A program made the translations under genes and the position numbers. Of a DNA stretch of 64,000 nt, positions 25,501 to 37,462 are shown piece by piece. This DNA is from Paramoeba atlantica. Lineage: Eukaryota; Discosea. Location of the stretch: the NCBI GenBank assembly GCA_977017575.1, contig CDRNVI010000026.1:558001-622000 (forward strand), read 5' to 3'. Each line of letters starts with the position of its first letter. The stretch's first letter is position 1. The notes below the pieces were generated by a model, which had not been told where the DNA came from, searched no databases, and saw only the letters and a program-made list of their open reading frames with translations.

Positions 25501-26040
25501 CAAAAAAACAAAGGTCTTCAAAAACAAAGGTCTTCAAAAAAACAAAGGTCTTCAAAAAAACAAAGGTCTTCAAAAAAAGAAAGGTCTTCAAAAAAAACAA
25601 AGGTCTTCAAAAACAAACGTCTTCAAAAAAACAAAGGTCTTCAAAAAGTCAAAAGGTCTTCAAAAAAAAAGGTCTTCAAAAAAACAAAGGTCTTCAAAAA
25701 AACAAAGGTCTTCAAAAAAACAAAAGGTCTTCAAAAAAAGAAAGGTCTTCAAAAAAACAAAGGTCTTCAAAAAAACAAAGGTCTTCGAAAAAACAAAGGT
25801 CTTCAAAAAAACAAAGGTCTTCAAAAAAACAAAGGTCTTCAAAAAAACAAAGGTCTTCAAAAAAACAAAGGTCTTCAAAAAAACATAGGTCTTCAAAAAA
25901 ACAAAGGTCATCAAAAAAACAAAGGTCTTCAAAAAAACAAAGGTCTTCAAAAAAAAAAAGGTCTTCAAAAAAACAAAGGTCTTCAAAAAAAAAAAGGTCT
26001 TCAAAAAAAACAAAGGTCTTCAAAAAAACAAAAGTCTTCA
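22050..26040 (+). repeat. 4-kb segment, copy 1 (others at 45.03-49.02 and 50.68-54.65 kb)
   Basis: Variant order matches 45.03-49.02 kb at an offset of 22,977-22,978 bp. Shared markers are the GTC inserts at 22545/45522 and 23064/46041, AATAAA at 22833/45810, and TGATCA at 25211/48189. A temporary 73-bp shift near 24.5/47.5 kb marks local gain or loss of units. The same markers occur again at +5,647 or +5,629 in the third copy. Parts also match 57.1-59.4 kb (for example TGATCA at 59057). The TTCTAAAA change at 45,534 and 51,181 is absent here, so the other two copies are closer to each other. Confidence 0.85.
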
Positions 26041-26455
26041 AAAAAACAAAGTCTTCAAAAAATCAAAGGTCTTCAAAAAAACAAAGGTCTTCAAAAAAAC
26101 AAAGGTCTTCAAAAAAACAAAGGTCTTCAAAAAAACAAAGGTCTTCAAAAAAACAAAGGTCTTCAAAAAAACAAAGGTCTTCAAAAAAACAAAGGTCTTC
26201 AAAAAAACATAGGTCTTCAAAAAAACAAAGGTCTTCAAAAAAACAAAGGTCTTCAAAAACAAAGGTCTTCAAAAAAACAAAGGTCTTCAAAAAAACAAAG
26301 GTCTTCAAAAAAAGAAAGGTCTTCAAAAACAAACGTCTTCAAAAAAACAAAGGTCTTCAAAAAGTCAAAAGGTCTTCAAAAAAAAAGGTCTTCAAAAAAA
26401 CAAAGGTCTTCAAAAAAACAAAGGTCTTCAAAAAAACAAAGGTCTTCAAAAAAAC
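24860..26455 (+). repeat. 1,593-bp HOR, copy 1 of 2
   Basis: This segment recurs 1,593 bp downstream. Shared are the CTTTAGAA unit (25069/26662), TGATCA (25211/26804) and GTC inserts (25648/27241 and 26364/27957). The left edge lies between about 24,855 and 24,960, because a TTCGAA unit at about 24,852 has no partner. It overlaps the 4-kb segment described separately. Its right part includes AAACGTC units. Confidence 0.85.
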
Positions 26456-28070
26456 AAAGGTCTTCAAAAAAACAAAGGTCTTCAAAAAAACAAAGGTCTT
26501 CAAAAAAACAAAGGTCTTCAAAAAAACAAAGGTCTTCAAAAAAACAAAGGTCTTCAAAAAAACAAAAGGTCTTCAAAAAAAGAAAGGTCTTCAAAAAAAC
26601 AAAGGTCTTCAAAAAAACAAAGGTCTTCGAAAAAACAAAGGTCTTCAAAAAAACAAAAGTCTTTAGAAAAACAAAGTCTTCAAAAAATCAAAGGTCTTCA
26701 AAAAAACAAAGGTCTTCAAAAAAACAAAGGTCTTCAAAAAAACAAAGGTCTTCAAAAAAACAAAGGTCTTCAAAAAAACAAAGGTCTTCAAAAAAAACAA
26801 AGGTGATCAAAAAAACAAAGGTCTTCAAAAAAACAAAGGTCTTCAAAAAAAAAAAGGTCTTCAAAAAAACAAAGGTCTTCAAAAAAACAAAGGTCTTCAA
26901 AAAAACAAAGGTCTTCAAAAACAAAGGTCTTCAAAAAAACAAAGGTCTTCAAAAAAACAAAGGTCTTCAAAAAAACAAAGGTCTTCAAAAAAACAAAGGT
27001 CTTCAAAAAAACAAAGGTCTTCAAAAAAACATAGGTCTTCAAAAAAACAAAGGTCTTCAAAAAAACAAAGGTCTTCAAAAAAACAAAGGTCTTCAAAAAA
27101 ACAAAGGTCTTCAAAAACAAAGGTCTTCAAAAAAACAAAGGTCTTCAAAAAAACAAAGGTCTTCAAAAAAAGAAAGGTCTTCAAAAAAAACAAAGGTCTT
27201 CAAAAACAAACGTCTTCAAAAAAACAAAGGTCTTCAAAAAGTCAAAAGGTCTTCAAAAAAAAAGGTCTTCAAAAAAACAAAGGTCTTCAAAAAAACAAAG
27301 GTCTTCAAAAAAACAAAAGGTCTTCAAAAAAAGAAAGGTCTTCAAAAAAACAAAGGTCTTCAAAAAAACAAAGGTCTTCGAAAAAACAAAGGTCTTCAAA
27401 AAAACAAAGGTCTTCAAAAAAACAAAGGTCTTCAAAAAAACAAAGGTCTTCAAAAAAACAAAGGTCTTCAAAAAAACATAGGTCTTCAAAAAAACAAAGG
27501 TCATCAAAAAAACAAAGGTCTTCAAAAAAACAAAGGTCTTCAAAAAAAAAAAGGTCTTCAAAAAAACAAAGGTCTTCAAAAAAAAAAAGGTCTTCAAAAA
27601 AAACAAAGGTCTTCAAAAAAACAAAAGTCTTCAAAAAAACAAAGTCTTCAAAAAATCAAAGGTCTTCAAAAAAACAAAGGTCTTCAAAAAAACAAAGGTC
27701 TTCAAAAAAACAAAGGTCTTCAAAAAAACAAAGGTCTTCAAAAAAACAAAGGTCTTCAAAAAAACAAAGGTCTTCAAAAAAACAAAGGTCTTCAAAAAAA
27801 CATAGGTCTTCAAAAAAACAAAGGTCTTCAAAAAAACAAAGGTCTTCAAAAACAAAGGTCTTCAAAAAAACAAAGGTCTTCAAAAAAACAAAGGTCTTCA
27901 AAAAAAGAAAGGTCTTCAAAAACAAACGTCTTCAAAAAAACAAAGGTCTTCAAAAAGTCAAAAGGTCTTCAAAAAAAAAGGTCTTCAAAAAAACAAAGGT
28001 CTTCAAAAAAACAAAGGTCTTCAAAAAAACAAAGGTCTTCAAAAAAACAAAGGTCTTCAAAAAAACAAAG
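26456..28070 (+). repeat. 1,593-bp HOR, copy 2 of 2
   Basis: This is the tandem partner of the preceding copy. The match ends near 28,070, where a CATAGG unit stands opposite a canonical unit. The period is a multiple of three, so an open frame passes through both copies without change; that is a consequence of the period and not evidence of coding. Confidence 0.85.
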
Positions 28071-28940
28071 GTCTTCAAAAAAACATAGGTCTTCAAAAAA
28101 ACAAAGGTCATCAAAAAAACAAAGGTCTTCAAAAAAACAAAGGTCTTCAAAAAAAAAAAGGTCTTCAAAAAAACAAAGGTCTTCAAAAAAACAAAGGTCT
28201 TCAAAAAAACAAAGGTCTTCAAAAAAACAAAGGTCTTCAAAAAAACAAAGGTCTTCAAAAAAACAAAGGTCTTCAAAAAAACAAAGGTCTTCAAAAACAA
28301 AGGTCTTCAAAAAAACAAAGGTCTTCAAAAAAACAAAGGTCTTCAAAAAAAGAAAGGTCTTCAAAAACAAACGTCTTCAAAAAAACAAAGGTCTTCAAAA
28401 AGTCAAAAGGTCTTCAAAAAAAAAGGTCTTCAAAAAAACAAAGGTCTTCAAAAAAACAAAGGTCTTCAAAAAAACAAAAGGTCTTCAAAAAAAGAAAGGT
28501 CTTCAAAAAAACAAAGGTCTTCAAAAAAACAAAGGTCTTCGAAAAAACAAAGGTCTTCAAAAAAACAAAGGTCTTCAAAAAAACAAAGGTCTTCAAAAAA
28601 ACAAAGGTCTTCAAAAAAACAAAGGTCTTCAAAAAAACATAGGTCTTCAAAAAAACAAAGGTCATCAAAAAAACAAAGGTCTTCAAAAAAACAAAGGTCT
28701 TCAAAAAAAAAAAGGTCTTCAAAAAAACAAAGGTCTTCAAAAAAACAAAGGTCTTCAAAAAAACAAAGGTCTTCAAAAAAACAAAGGTCTTCAAAAAAAC
28801 AAAGGTCTTCAAAAAAACAAAGGTCTTCAAAAAAACAAAGGTCTTCAAAAACAAAGGTCTTCAAAAAAACAAAGGTCTTCAAAAAAACAAAGGTCTTCAA
28901 AAAAAGAAAGGTCTTCAAAAACAAACGTCTTCAAAAAAAC
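28071..28940 (+). repeat. Satellite stretch linking the 1,593-bp and 1,860-bp HORs
   Basis: This stretch is made of the same modules as its neighbours, with a GTC insert at 28402, AAACGTC units, CATAGG and GTCATC. The module starting near 28,466 resembles those at 30,346 and 32,206. Nothing else is present. Confidence 0.75.
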
Positions 28941-30800
28941 AAAGGTCTTCAAAAAGTCAAAAGGTCTTCAAAAAAAAAGGTCTTCAAAAAAACAAAGGTC
29001 TTCAAAAAAACAAAGGTCTTCAAAAAAACAAAAGGTCTTCAAAAAAAGAAAGGTCTTCAAAAAAACAAAGGTCTTCAAAAAAACAAAGGTCTTCGAAAAA
29101 ACAAAGGTCTTCAAAAAAACAAAGGTCTTCAAAAAAACAAAGGTCTTCAAAAAAACAAAGGTCTTCAAAAAAACAAAGGTCTTCAAAAAAACATAGGTCT
29201 TCAAAAAAACAAAGGTCATCAAAAAAACAAAGGTCTTCAAAAAAACAAAGGTCTTCAAAAAAAAAAAGGTCTTCAAAAAAACAAAGGTCTTCAAAAAAAA
29301 AAAGGTCTTCAAAAAAAACAAAGGTCTTCAAAAAAACAAAAGTCTTCAAAAAAACAAAGTCTTCAAAAAATCAAAGGTCTTCAAAAAAACAAAGGTCTTC
29401 AAAAAAACAAAGGTCTTCAAAAAAACAAAGGTCTTCAAAAAAACAAAGGTCTTCAAAAAAACAAAGGTCTTCAAAAAAACAAAGGTCTTCAAAAAAACAA
29501 AGGTCTTCAAAAAAACATAGGTCTTCAAAAAAACAAAGGTCATCAAAAAAACAAAGGTCTTCAAAAAAACAAAGTCTTCAAAAAAAAAAAGGTCTTCAAA
29601 AAAACAAAGGTCTTCAAAAAAACAAAGGTCTTCAAAAAAACAAAGGTCTTCAAAAAAACAAAGGTCTTCAAAAAAACAAAGGTCTTCAAAAAAACAAAGG
29701 TCTTCAAAAAAACAAAGGTCTTCAAAAACAAAGGTCTTCAAAAAAACAAAGGTCTTCAAAAAAACAAAGGTCTTCAAAAAAAGAAAGGTCTTCAAAAAAA
29801 ACAAAGGTCTTCAAAAACAAAGGTCTTCAAAAAAACAAAGGTCTTCAAAAAGTCAAAAGGTCTTCAAAAAAAAAGGTCTTCAAAAAAACAAAGGTCTTCA
29901 AAAAAACAAAGGTCTTCAAAAAAACAAAAGGTCTTCAAAAAAAGAAAGGTCTTCAAAAAAACAAAGGTCTTCAAAAAAACAAAGGTCTTCGAAAAAACAA
30001 AGGTCTTCAAAAAAACAAAGGTCTTCAAAAAAACAAAGGTCTTCAAAAAAACAAAGGTCTTCAAAAAAACAAAGGTCTTCAAAAAAACAAAGGTCTTCAA
30101 AAACAAAGGTCTTCAAAAAAACAAAGGTCTTCAAAAAAACCAAGGTCTTCAAAAAAAGAAAGGTCTTCAAAAAAAACAAAGGTCTTCAAAAACAAACGTC
30201 TTCAAAAAAACAAAGGTCTTCAAAAAGTCAAAAGGTCTTCAAAAAAAAAGGTCTTCAAAAAAACAAAGGTCTTCAAAAAAACAAAGGTCTTCAAAAAAAC
30301 AAAAGGTCTCCAAAAAAAGAAAGGTCTTCAAAAAAACAAAGGTCTTCAAAAAAACAAAGGTCTGCAAAAACAAAGGTCTTCAAAAAAACAAAGGTCTTCA
30401 AAAAAACAAAGGTCTTCAAAAAAACAAAGGTCTTCAAAAAAACAAAGGTCTTCAAAAAAACAAAGGTCTTCAAAAAAACAAAGGTCTTCAAAAAAACATA
30501 GGTCTTCAAAAAAACAAAGGTCATCAAAAAAACAAAGGTCTTCAAAAAAACAAAGGTCTTCAAAAAAAAAAAGGTCTTCAAAAAAACAAAGGTCTTCAAA
30601 AAAACAAAGGTCTTCAAAAAAACAAAGGTCTTCAAAAAAACAAAGGTCTTCAAAAAAACAAAGGTCTTCAAAAAAACAAAGGTCTTCAAAAAAACAAAGG
30701 TCTTCAAAAACAAAGGTCTTCAAAAAAACAAAGGTCTTCAAAAAAACAAAGGTCTTCAAAAAAAGAAAGGTCTTCAAAAACAAACGTCTTCAAAAAAACA
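28941..30800 (+). repeat. 1,860-bp HOR, copy 1 of 2
   Basis: GTC inserts repeat at 28956/30815 (offset 1,859), 29852/31712 and 30227/32087 (both 1,860). The one-base change in offset is explained by a single missing G near 29,573 (AAAGTC in place of AAAGGTC) in this copy only. Also shared are CCAAGG, GGTCTCC (about 30,307/32,167) and GTCTGC (about 30,361/32,221) units. The match fades at about 30,420/32,280. Confidence 0.85.
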
Positions 30801-32280
30801 AAGGTCTTCAAAAAGTCAAAAGGTCTTCAAAAAAAAAGGTCTTCAAAAAAACAAAGGTCTTCAAAAAAACAAAGGTCTTCAAAAAAACAAAAGGTCTTCA
30901 AAAAAAGAAAGGTCTTCAAAAAAACAAAGGTCTTCAAAAAAACAAAGGTCTTCGAAAAAACAAAGGTCTTCAAAAAAACAAAGGTCTTCAAAAAAACAAA
31001 GGTCTTCAAAAAAACAAAGGTCTTCAAAAAAACAAAGGTCTTCAAAAAAACATAGGTCTTCAAAAAAACAAAGGTCATCAAAAAAACAAAGGTCTTCAAA
31101 AAAACAAAGGTCTTCAAAAAAAAAAAGGTCTTCAAAAAAACAAAGGTCTTCAAAAAAAAAAAGGTCTTCAAAAAAAACAAAGGTCTTCAAAAAAACAAAA
31201 GTCTTCAAAAAAACAAAGTCTTCAAAAAATCAAAGGTCTTCAAAAAAACAAAGGTCTTCAAAAAAACAAAGGTCTTCAAAAAAACAAAGGTCTTCAAAAA
31301 AACAAAGGTCTTCAAAAAAACAAAGGTCTTCAAAAAAACAAAGGTCTTCAAAAAAACAAAGGTCTTCAAAAAAACATAGGTCTTCAAAAAAACAAAGGTC
31401 ATCAAAAAAACAAAGGTCTTCAAAAAAACAAAGGTCTTCAAAAAAAAAAAGGTCTTCAAAAAAACAAAGGTCTTCAAAAAAACAAAGGTCTTCAAAAAAA
31501 CAAAGGTCTTCAAAAAAACAAAGGTCTTCAAAAAAACAAAGGTCTTCAAAAAAACAAAGGTCTTCAAAAAAACAAAGGTCTTCAAAAACAAAGGTCTTCA
31601 AAAAAACAAAGGTCTTCAAAAAAACAAAGGTCTTCAAAAAAAGAAAGGTCTTCAAAAAAAACAAAGGTCTTCAAAAACAAAGGTCTTCAAAAAAACAAAG
31701 GTCTTCAAAAAGTCAAAAGGTCTTCAAAAAAAAAGGTCTTCAAAAAAACAAAGGTCTTCAAAAAAACAAAGGTCTTCAAAAAAACAAAAGGTCTTCAAAA
31801 AAAGAAAGGTCTTCAAAAAAACAAAGGTCTTCAAAAAAACAAAGGTCTTCGAAAAAACAAAGGTCTTCAAAAAAACAAAGGTCTTCAAAAAAACAAAGGT
31901 CTTCAAAAAAACAAAGGTCTTCAAAAAAACAAAGGTCTTCAAAAAAACAAAGGTCTTCAAAAACAAAGGTCTTCAAAAAAACAAAGGTCTTCAAAAAAAC
32001 CAAGGTCTTCAAAAAAAGAAAGGTCTTCAAAAAAAACAAAGGTCTTCAAAAACAAACGTCTTCAAAAAAACAAAGGTCTTCAAAAAGTCAAAAGGTCTTC
32101 AAAAAAAAAGGTCTTCAAAAAAACAAAGGTCTTCAAAAAAACAAAGGTCTTCAAAAAAACAAAAGGTCTCCAAAAAAAGAAAGGTCTTCAAAAAAACAAA
32201 GGTCTTCAAAAAAACAAAGGTCTGCAAAAACAAAGGTCTTCAAAAAAACAAAGGTCTTCAAAAAAACAAAGGTCTTCAAA
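30801..32280 (+). repeat. 1,860-bp HOR, copy 2 of 2, with a related copy near 54.3-55.7 kb
   Basis: This is the second copy. It also matches 54,255-55,690 at an offset of 23,440-23,458 bp (GTC inserts 30815/54255, 31712/55170, 32087/55545; GTCTGC about 32,222/55,681). A private AAAAGTC change near 32,286 marks the start of extra units not present in copy 1. Confidence 0.8.
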
Positions 32281-34779
32281 AAAACAAAAGTCTTCAAAAA
32301 AACAAAGGTCTTCAAAAAAACAAAGGTCTTCAAAAAAACAAAGGTCTTCAAAAAAACAAAGGTCTTCAAAAAAACAAAGGTCTTCAAAAAAACAAAGGTC
32401 TTCAAAAAAACAAAGGTCTTCAAAAAAACAAAGGTCTTCAAAAAAACATAGGTCTTCAAAAAAACAAAGGTCATCAAAAAAACAAAGGTCTTCAAAAAAA
32501 CAAAGGTCTTCAAAAAAAAAAAGGTCTTCAAAAAAACAAAGGTCTTCAAAAAAACAAAGGTCTTCAAAAAAACAAAGGTCTTCAAAAAAACAAAGGTCTT
32601 CAAAAAAACAAAGGTCTTCAAAAAAACAAAGGTCTTCAAAAAAACAAAGGTCTTCAAAAACAAAGGTCTTCAAAAAAACAAAGGTCTTCAAAAAAACAAA
32701 GGTCTTCAAAAAAAGAAAGGTCTTCAAAAAAAACAAAGGTCTTCAAAAACAAAGGTCTTCAAAAAAACAAAGGTCTTCAAAAAGTCAAAAGGTCTTCAAA
32801 AAAAAAGGTCTTCAAAAAAACAAAGGTCTTCTAAAAAACAAAGGTCTTCAAAAAAACAAAAGGTCTTCAAAAAAAGAAAGGTCTTCAAAAAAACAAAGGT
32901 CTTCAAAAAAACAAAGGTCTTCGAAAAAACAAAGGTCTTCAAAAAAACAAAGGTCTTCAAAAAAACAAAGGTCTTCAAAAAAACAAAGGTCTTCAAAAAA
33001 ACAAAGGTCTTCAAAAAAACAAAGGTCTTCAAAAAAACAAAAGGTCTTCAAAAAAAGAAAGGTCTTCAAAAAAACAAAGGTCTTCAAAAAAACAAAGGTC
33101 TTCGAAAAAACAAAGGTCTTCAAAAAAACAAAGGTCTTCAAAAAAACAAAAGTCTTTAAAAAAACAAAGTCTTCAAAAAATCAAAGGTCTTCAAAAAAAC
33201 AAAGGTCTTCAAAAAAACAAAGGTCTTCAAAAAAACAAAGGTCTTCAAAAAAACAAAGGTCTTCAAAAAAACAAAGGTCTTCAAAAAAACATAGGTCTTC
33301 AAAAAAACAAAGGTCTTCAAAAAAACAAAGGTCTTCAAAAAAAAAAAGGTCTTCAAAAAAAAAAAGGTCTTCAAAAAAAACAAAGGTCTTCAAAAAGTCA
33401 AAAGGTCTTCAAAAAAAAAGGTCTTCAAAAAAACAAAGGTCTTCAAAAAAACAAAGGTCTTCAAAAAAACAAAAGGTCTTCAAAAAAAGAAAGGTCTTCA
33501 AAAAAACAAAGGTCTTCAAAAAAACAAAGGTCTTCAAAAAAAAAAAGGTCTTCAAAAAAAACAAAGGTCTTCAAAAAAACAAAAGTCTTCAAAAAAACAA
33601 AGTCTTCAAAAAATCAAAGGTCTTCAAAAAAACAAAGGTCTTCAAAAAAACAAAGGTCTTCAAAAAAACAAAGGTCTTCAAAAAAATAAAGGTCTTCAAA
33701 AAGACAAAGGTCTTCAAAAAAACAAAGGTCTTCAAAAAAACAAAGGTCTTCAAAAAAACAAAGGTCTTCAAAAACAAAGGTCTTCAAAAAAACAAAGGTC
33801 TTCAAAAAAACAAAGGTCTTCAAAAAAAGAAAGGTCTTCAAAAAAAACAAAGGTCTTCAAAAACAAAGGTCTTCAAAAAAACAAAGGTCTTCAAAAAGTC
33901 AAAAGGTCTTCAAAAAAAAAGGTCTTCAAAAAAACAAAGGTCTTCAAAAAAACAAAGGTCTTCAAAAAAACAAAAGGTCTTCAAAAAAAGAAAGGTCTTC
34001 AAAAAAACCAAGGTCTTCAAAAAAACAAAGGTCTTCGAAAAAACAAAGGTCTTCAAAAAAACAAAGGTCTTCAAAAAAACAAAGGTCTTCAAAAAAACAA
34101 AGGTCTTCAAAAAAAAAAAGGTCTTCAAAAAAAACAAAGGTCTTCAAAAAAACAAAAGTCTTCAAAAAAACAAAGGTCTTCAAAAAAACAAAGGTCTTCA
34201 AAAAAACAAAGGTCTTCAAAAAAACAAAAGGTCTTCAAAAAAAGAAAGGTCTTCAAAAAAACAAAGGTCTTCAAAAAAACAAAGGTCTTCGAAAAAACAA
34301 AGGTCTTCAAAAAAAAAAAGGTCTTCAAAAAAAACAAAGGTCTTCAAAAAAACAAAAGTCTTCAAAAAAAGAAAGGTCTTCAAAAAAAGAAAGGTCTTCA
34401 AAAAAACAAAGGTCTTCGAAAAAACAAAGGTCTTCAAAAAAACAAAGGTCTTCAAAAAAAAAAAGGTCTTCAAAAAAAACAAAGGTCTTCAAAAAAACAA
34501 AAGTCTTCAAAAAAACAAAGGTCTTCAAAAAAACAAAGGTCTTCAAAAAAACAAAGGTCTTCAAAAAAACAAAAGGTCTTCAAAAAAAGAAAGGTCTTCA
34601 AAAAAACAAAGGTCTTCAAAAAAACAAAGGTCTTCGAAAAAACAAAGGTCTTCAAAAAAACAAAAGTCTTTAAAAAAACAAAGGTCTTCAAAAAAACAAA
34701 GGTCTTCAAAAAAACAAAGGTCTTCAAAAAAACAAAGGTCTTCAAAAAAACAAAAGGTCTTCAAAAAAAGAAAGGTCTT
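32281..34779 (+). repeat. Mosaic satellite block with partial relation to 55.8-57.2 kb
   Basis: GTC inserts lie at 32784, 33397 and 33898; the latter two align with 56716 and 57092 at offsets of 23,319 and 23,194 bp. An AATAAA-creating unit lies at 33685 and a private AAAGACAAAGG unit near 33,700. From about 33.9 to 34.8 kb, short modules holding AAAAGG, GAAAGG and TTCGAA units repeat several times in quick succession. Nothing but satellite is present. Confidence 0.75.
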
Positions 34780-37462
34780 CAAAAAAACAAAGGTCTTCAA
34801 AAAAACAAAAGGTCTTCAAAAAAAGAAAGGTCTTCAAAAAAACAAAGGTCTTCAAAAAAACAAAGGTCTTCGAAAAAACAAAGGTCTTCAAAAAAACAAA
34901 GGTCTTCAAAAAAACAAAAGGTCTTCAAAAAAAGAAAGGTCTTCAAAAAAAACAAAGGTCTTCAAAAAAACAAAGGTCTTCAAAAAAAGAAAGGTCTTCA
35001 AAAAAAACAAAGGTCTTCAAAAACAAAGGTCTTCAAAAAAACAAAGGTCTTCAAAAAAAAAAAGGTCTTCAAAAAAACAAAGGTCTTCAAAAAAACAAAG
35101 GTCTTCAAAAACAAAAGTCTTCAAAAAAACAAAGGTCTTCAAAAAAACAAAGGTCTTCAAAAACAAAGGTCTTCAAAAAAACAAAGGTCTTCAAAAAAAC
35201 AAAGGTCTTCAAAAAAACATAGGTCTTCAAAAAAACAAAGGTCTTCAAAAACAAAGGTCTTCAAAAAAACAAAGGTCTTCAAAAAAACAAAGGTCTTCAA
35301 AAAAAGAAAGGTCTTCAAAAAAAACAAAGGTCTTCAAAAACAAAGGTCTTCAAAAAAACAAAGGTCATCAAAAAAACAAAGGTCTTCAAAAAAACAAAGG
35401 TCTTCAAAAAAACAAAGGTCTTCAAAAACAAAGGTCTTCAAAAAAACAAAGGTCTTCAAAAAAACAAAGGTCTTCAAAAAAACAAAGGTCTTCAAAAAAA
35501 CAAAGGTCTTCAAAAAAACAAAGGTCTTCAAAAAAACAAAGGTCTTCAAAAAAACATAGGTCTTCAAAAAAACAAAGGTCTTCAAAAAAACAAAGGTCTT
35601 CAAAAAAACAAAGGTCTTCAAAAAAACAAAGGTCTTCAAAAACAAAGGTCTTCAAAAAAACAAAGGTCTTCAAAAAAACAAAGGTCTTCAAAAAAACAAA
35701 GGTCTTCAAAAACAAAGGTCTTCAAAAAAACAAAGGTCTTCAAAAAAACAAAGGTCTTCAAAAAAAGAAAGGTCTTCAAAAAAAACAAAGGTCTTCAAAA
35801 ACAAAGGTCTTCAAAAAAACAAAGGTCTTCAAAAAAACAAAGGTCTTCAAAAAAACAAAGGTCTTCAAAAAAACAAAGGTCTTCAAAAACAAAGGTCTTC
35901 AAAAAAACAAAGGTCTTCAAAAAAACAAAGGTCTTCAAAAAAACAAAGGTCTTCAAAAAAACAAAGGTCTTCAAAAAAACAAAGGTCTTCAAAAAAACAA
36001 AGGTCTTCAAAAAAACATAGGTCTTCAAAAAAACAAAGGTCTTCAAAAAAACAAAGGTCTTCAAAAAAACAAAGGTCTTCAAAAAAACAAAGGTCTTCAA
36101 AAACAAAGGTCTTCAAAAAAACAAAGGTCTTCAAAAAAACAAAGGTCTTCAAAAAAAGAAAGGTCTTCAAAAAATCAAAGGTCTTCAAAAAAACAAAGGT
36201 CTTCAAAAAAACAAAGGTCTTCAAAAAAACAAAGGTCTTCAAAAAAACAAAGGTCTTCAAAAAAACAAAGGTCTTCAAAAAAACAAAGGTCTTCAAAAAA
36301 ACAAAGGTCTTCAAAAAAACAAAGGTCTTCAAAAAAACAAAGGTCTTCAAAAAAACAAAGGTCTTCAAAAAAACAAAGGTCCTCAAAAAAACAAAGGTCT
36401 TCAAAAAAAACAAAGGTCATCAAAAAAACAAAGGTCTTCAAAAAAACAAAGGTCTTCGAAAAAACAAAGGTCTTCAAAAAAACAAAGGTCTTCAAAAAAA
36501 AAAAGGTCTTCAAAAAAAACAAAGGTCTTCAAAAAAACAAAAGTCTTCAAAAAAACAAAGTCTTCAAAAAATCAAAGGTCTTCAAAAAAACAAAGGTCTT
36601 CAAAAAAACAAAGGTCTTCAAAAAAACAAAGGTCTTCAAAAAAACAAAGGTCCTCAAAAAAACAAAGGTCTTCAAAAAAAACAAAGGTCATCAAAAAAAC
36701 AAAGGTCTTCAAAAAAACAAAGGTCTTCAAAAAAACAAAGGTCTTCAAAAAAACAAAGGTCTTCAAAAAAACAAAGGTCTTCAAAAACAAAGGTCTTCAA
36801 AAAAACAAAGGTCTTCAAAAAGTCAAAAGGTCTTCAAAAAAACAAAAGTCTTCAAAAAAACAAAGTCTTCAAAAAATCAAAGGTCTTCAAAAAAACAAAG
36901 GTCTTCAAAAAAACAAAGGTCTTCAAAAAAACAAAGGTCTTCAAAAAAACAAAGGTCTTCAAAAAAACAAAGGTCTTCAAAAAAACAAAGGTCTTCAAAA
37001 ACAAAGGTCTTCAAAAAAACAAAGGTCTTCAAAAAAACAAAGGTCTTCAAAAAAAGAAAGGTCTTCAAAAAAAACAAACGTCTTCAAAAACAAAGGTCTT
37101 CAAAAAAACAAAGGTCTTCAAAAAGTCAAAAGGTCTTCAAAAAAACAAAGGTCTTCAAAAAAACAAAAGGTCTTCAAAAAAAGAAAGGTCTTCAAAAAAA
37201 CAAAGGTCTTCAAAAAAACAAAGGTCTTCGAAAAAACAAAGGTCTTCAAAAAAACAAAAGTCTTTAAAAAAACAAAGGTCTTCGAAAAAACAAAGGTCTT
37301 CAAAAAAACAAAGGTCTTCAAAAAAACAAAGGTCTTCAAAAAAACAAAGGTCTTCAAAAAAACAAAGGTCTTCGAAAAAACAAAGGTCTTCAAAAAAACA
37401 AAGGTCTTCAAAAAAACAAAGGTCTTCAAAAAAACAAAGGTCTTCAAAAAAACAAAGGTCTT
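34780..37462 (+). repeat. 2,683-bp HOR, copy 1 of 2
   Basis: About 34,780-37,138 recurs 2,683 bp downstream (modules 35334/38017, 35795/38478, 36175/38858; GTC inserts 36822/39505 and 37125/39808). At 37,138 a unit that keeps its C stands opposite a 16-bp unit without C, ending the match. The remaining ~320 bp is rich in TTCGAA and CTTTAAAA units. The block also resembles 17.6-19.5 kb at 17,272 bp. Confidence 0.85.

Noticed and set aside
25210-29196. 1,328-codon open frame on the + strand
   Set aside because: It starts at a GTG created by a TGATCA variant, has no ATG, and passes through all three + frame readings (VFKKTK, GLQKNK, RSSKKQ) wherever a unit is not a multiple of three. No frame is preserved and no non-repeat sequence flanks it. 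It is a by-product of a stop-free 18-bp unit.
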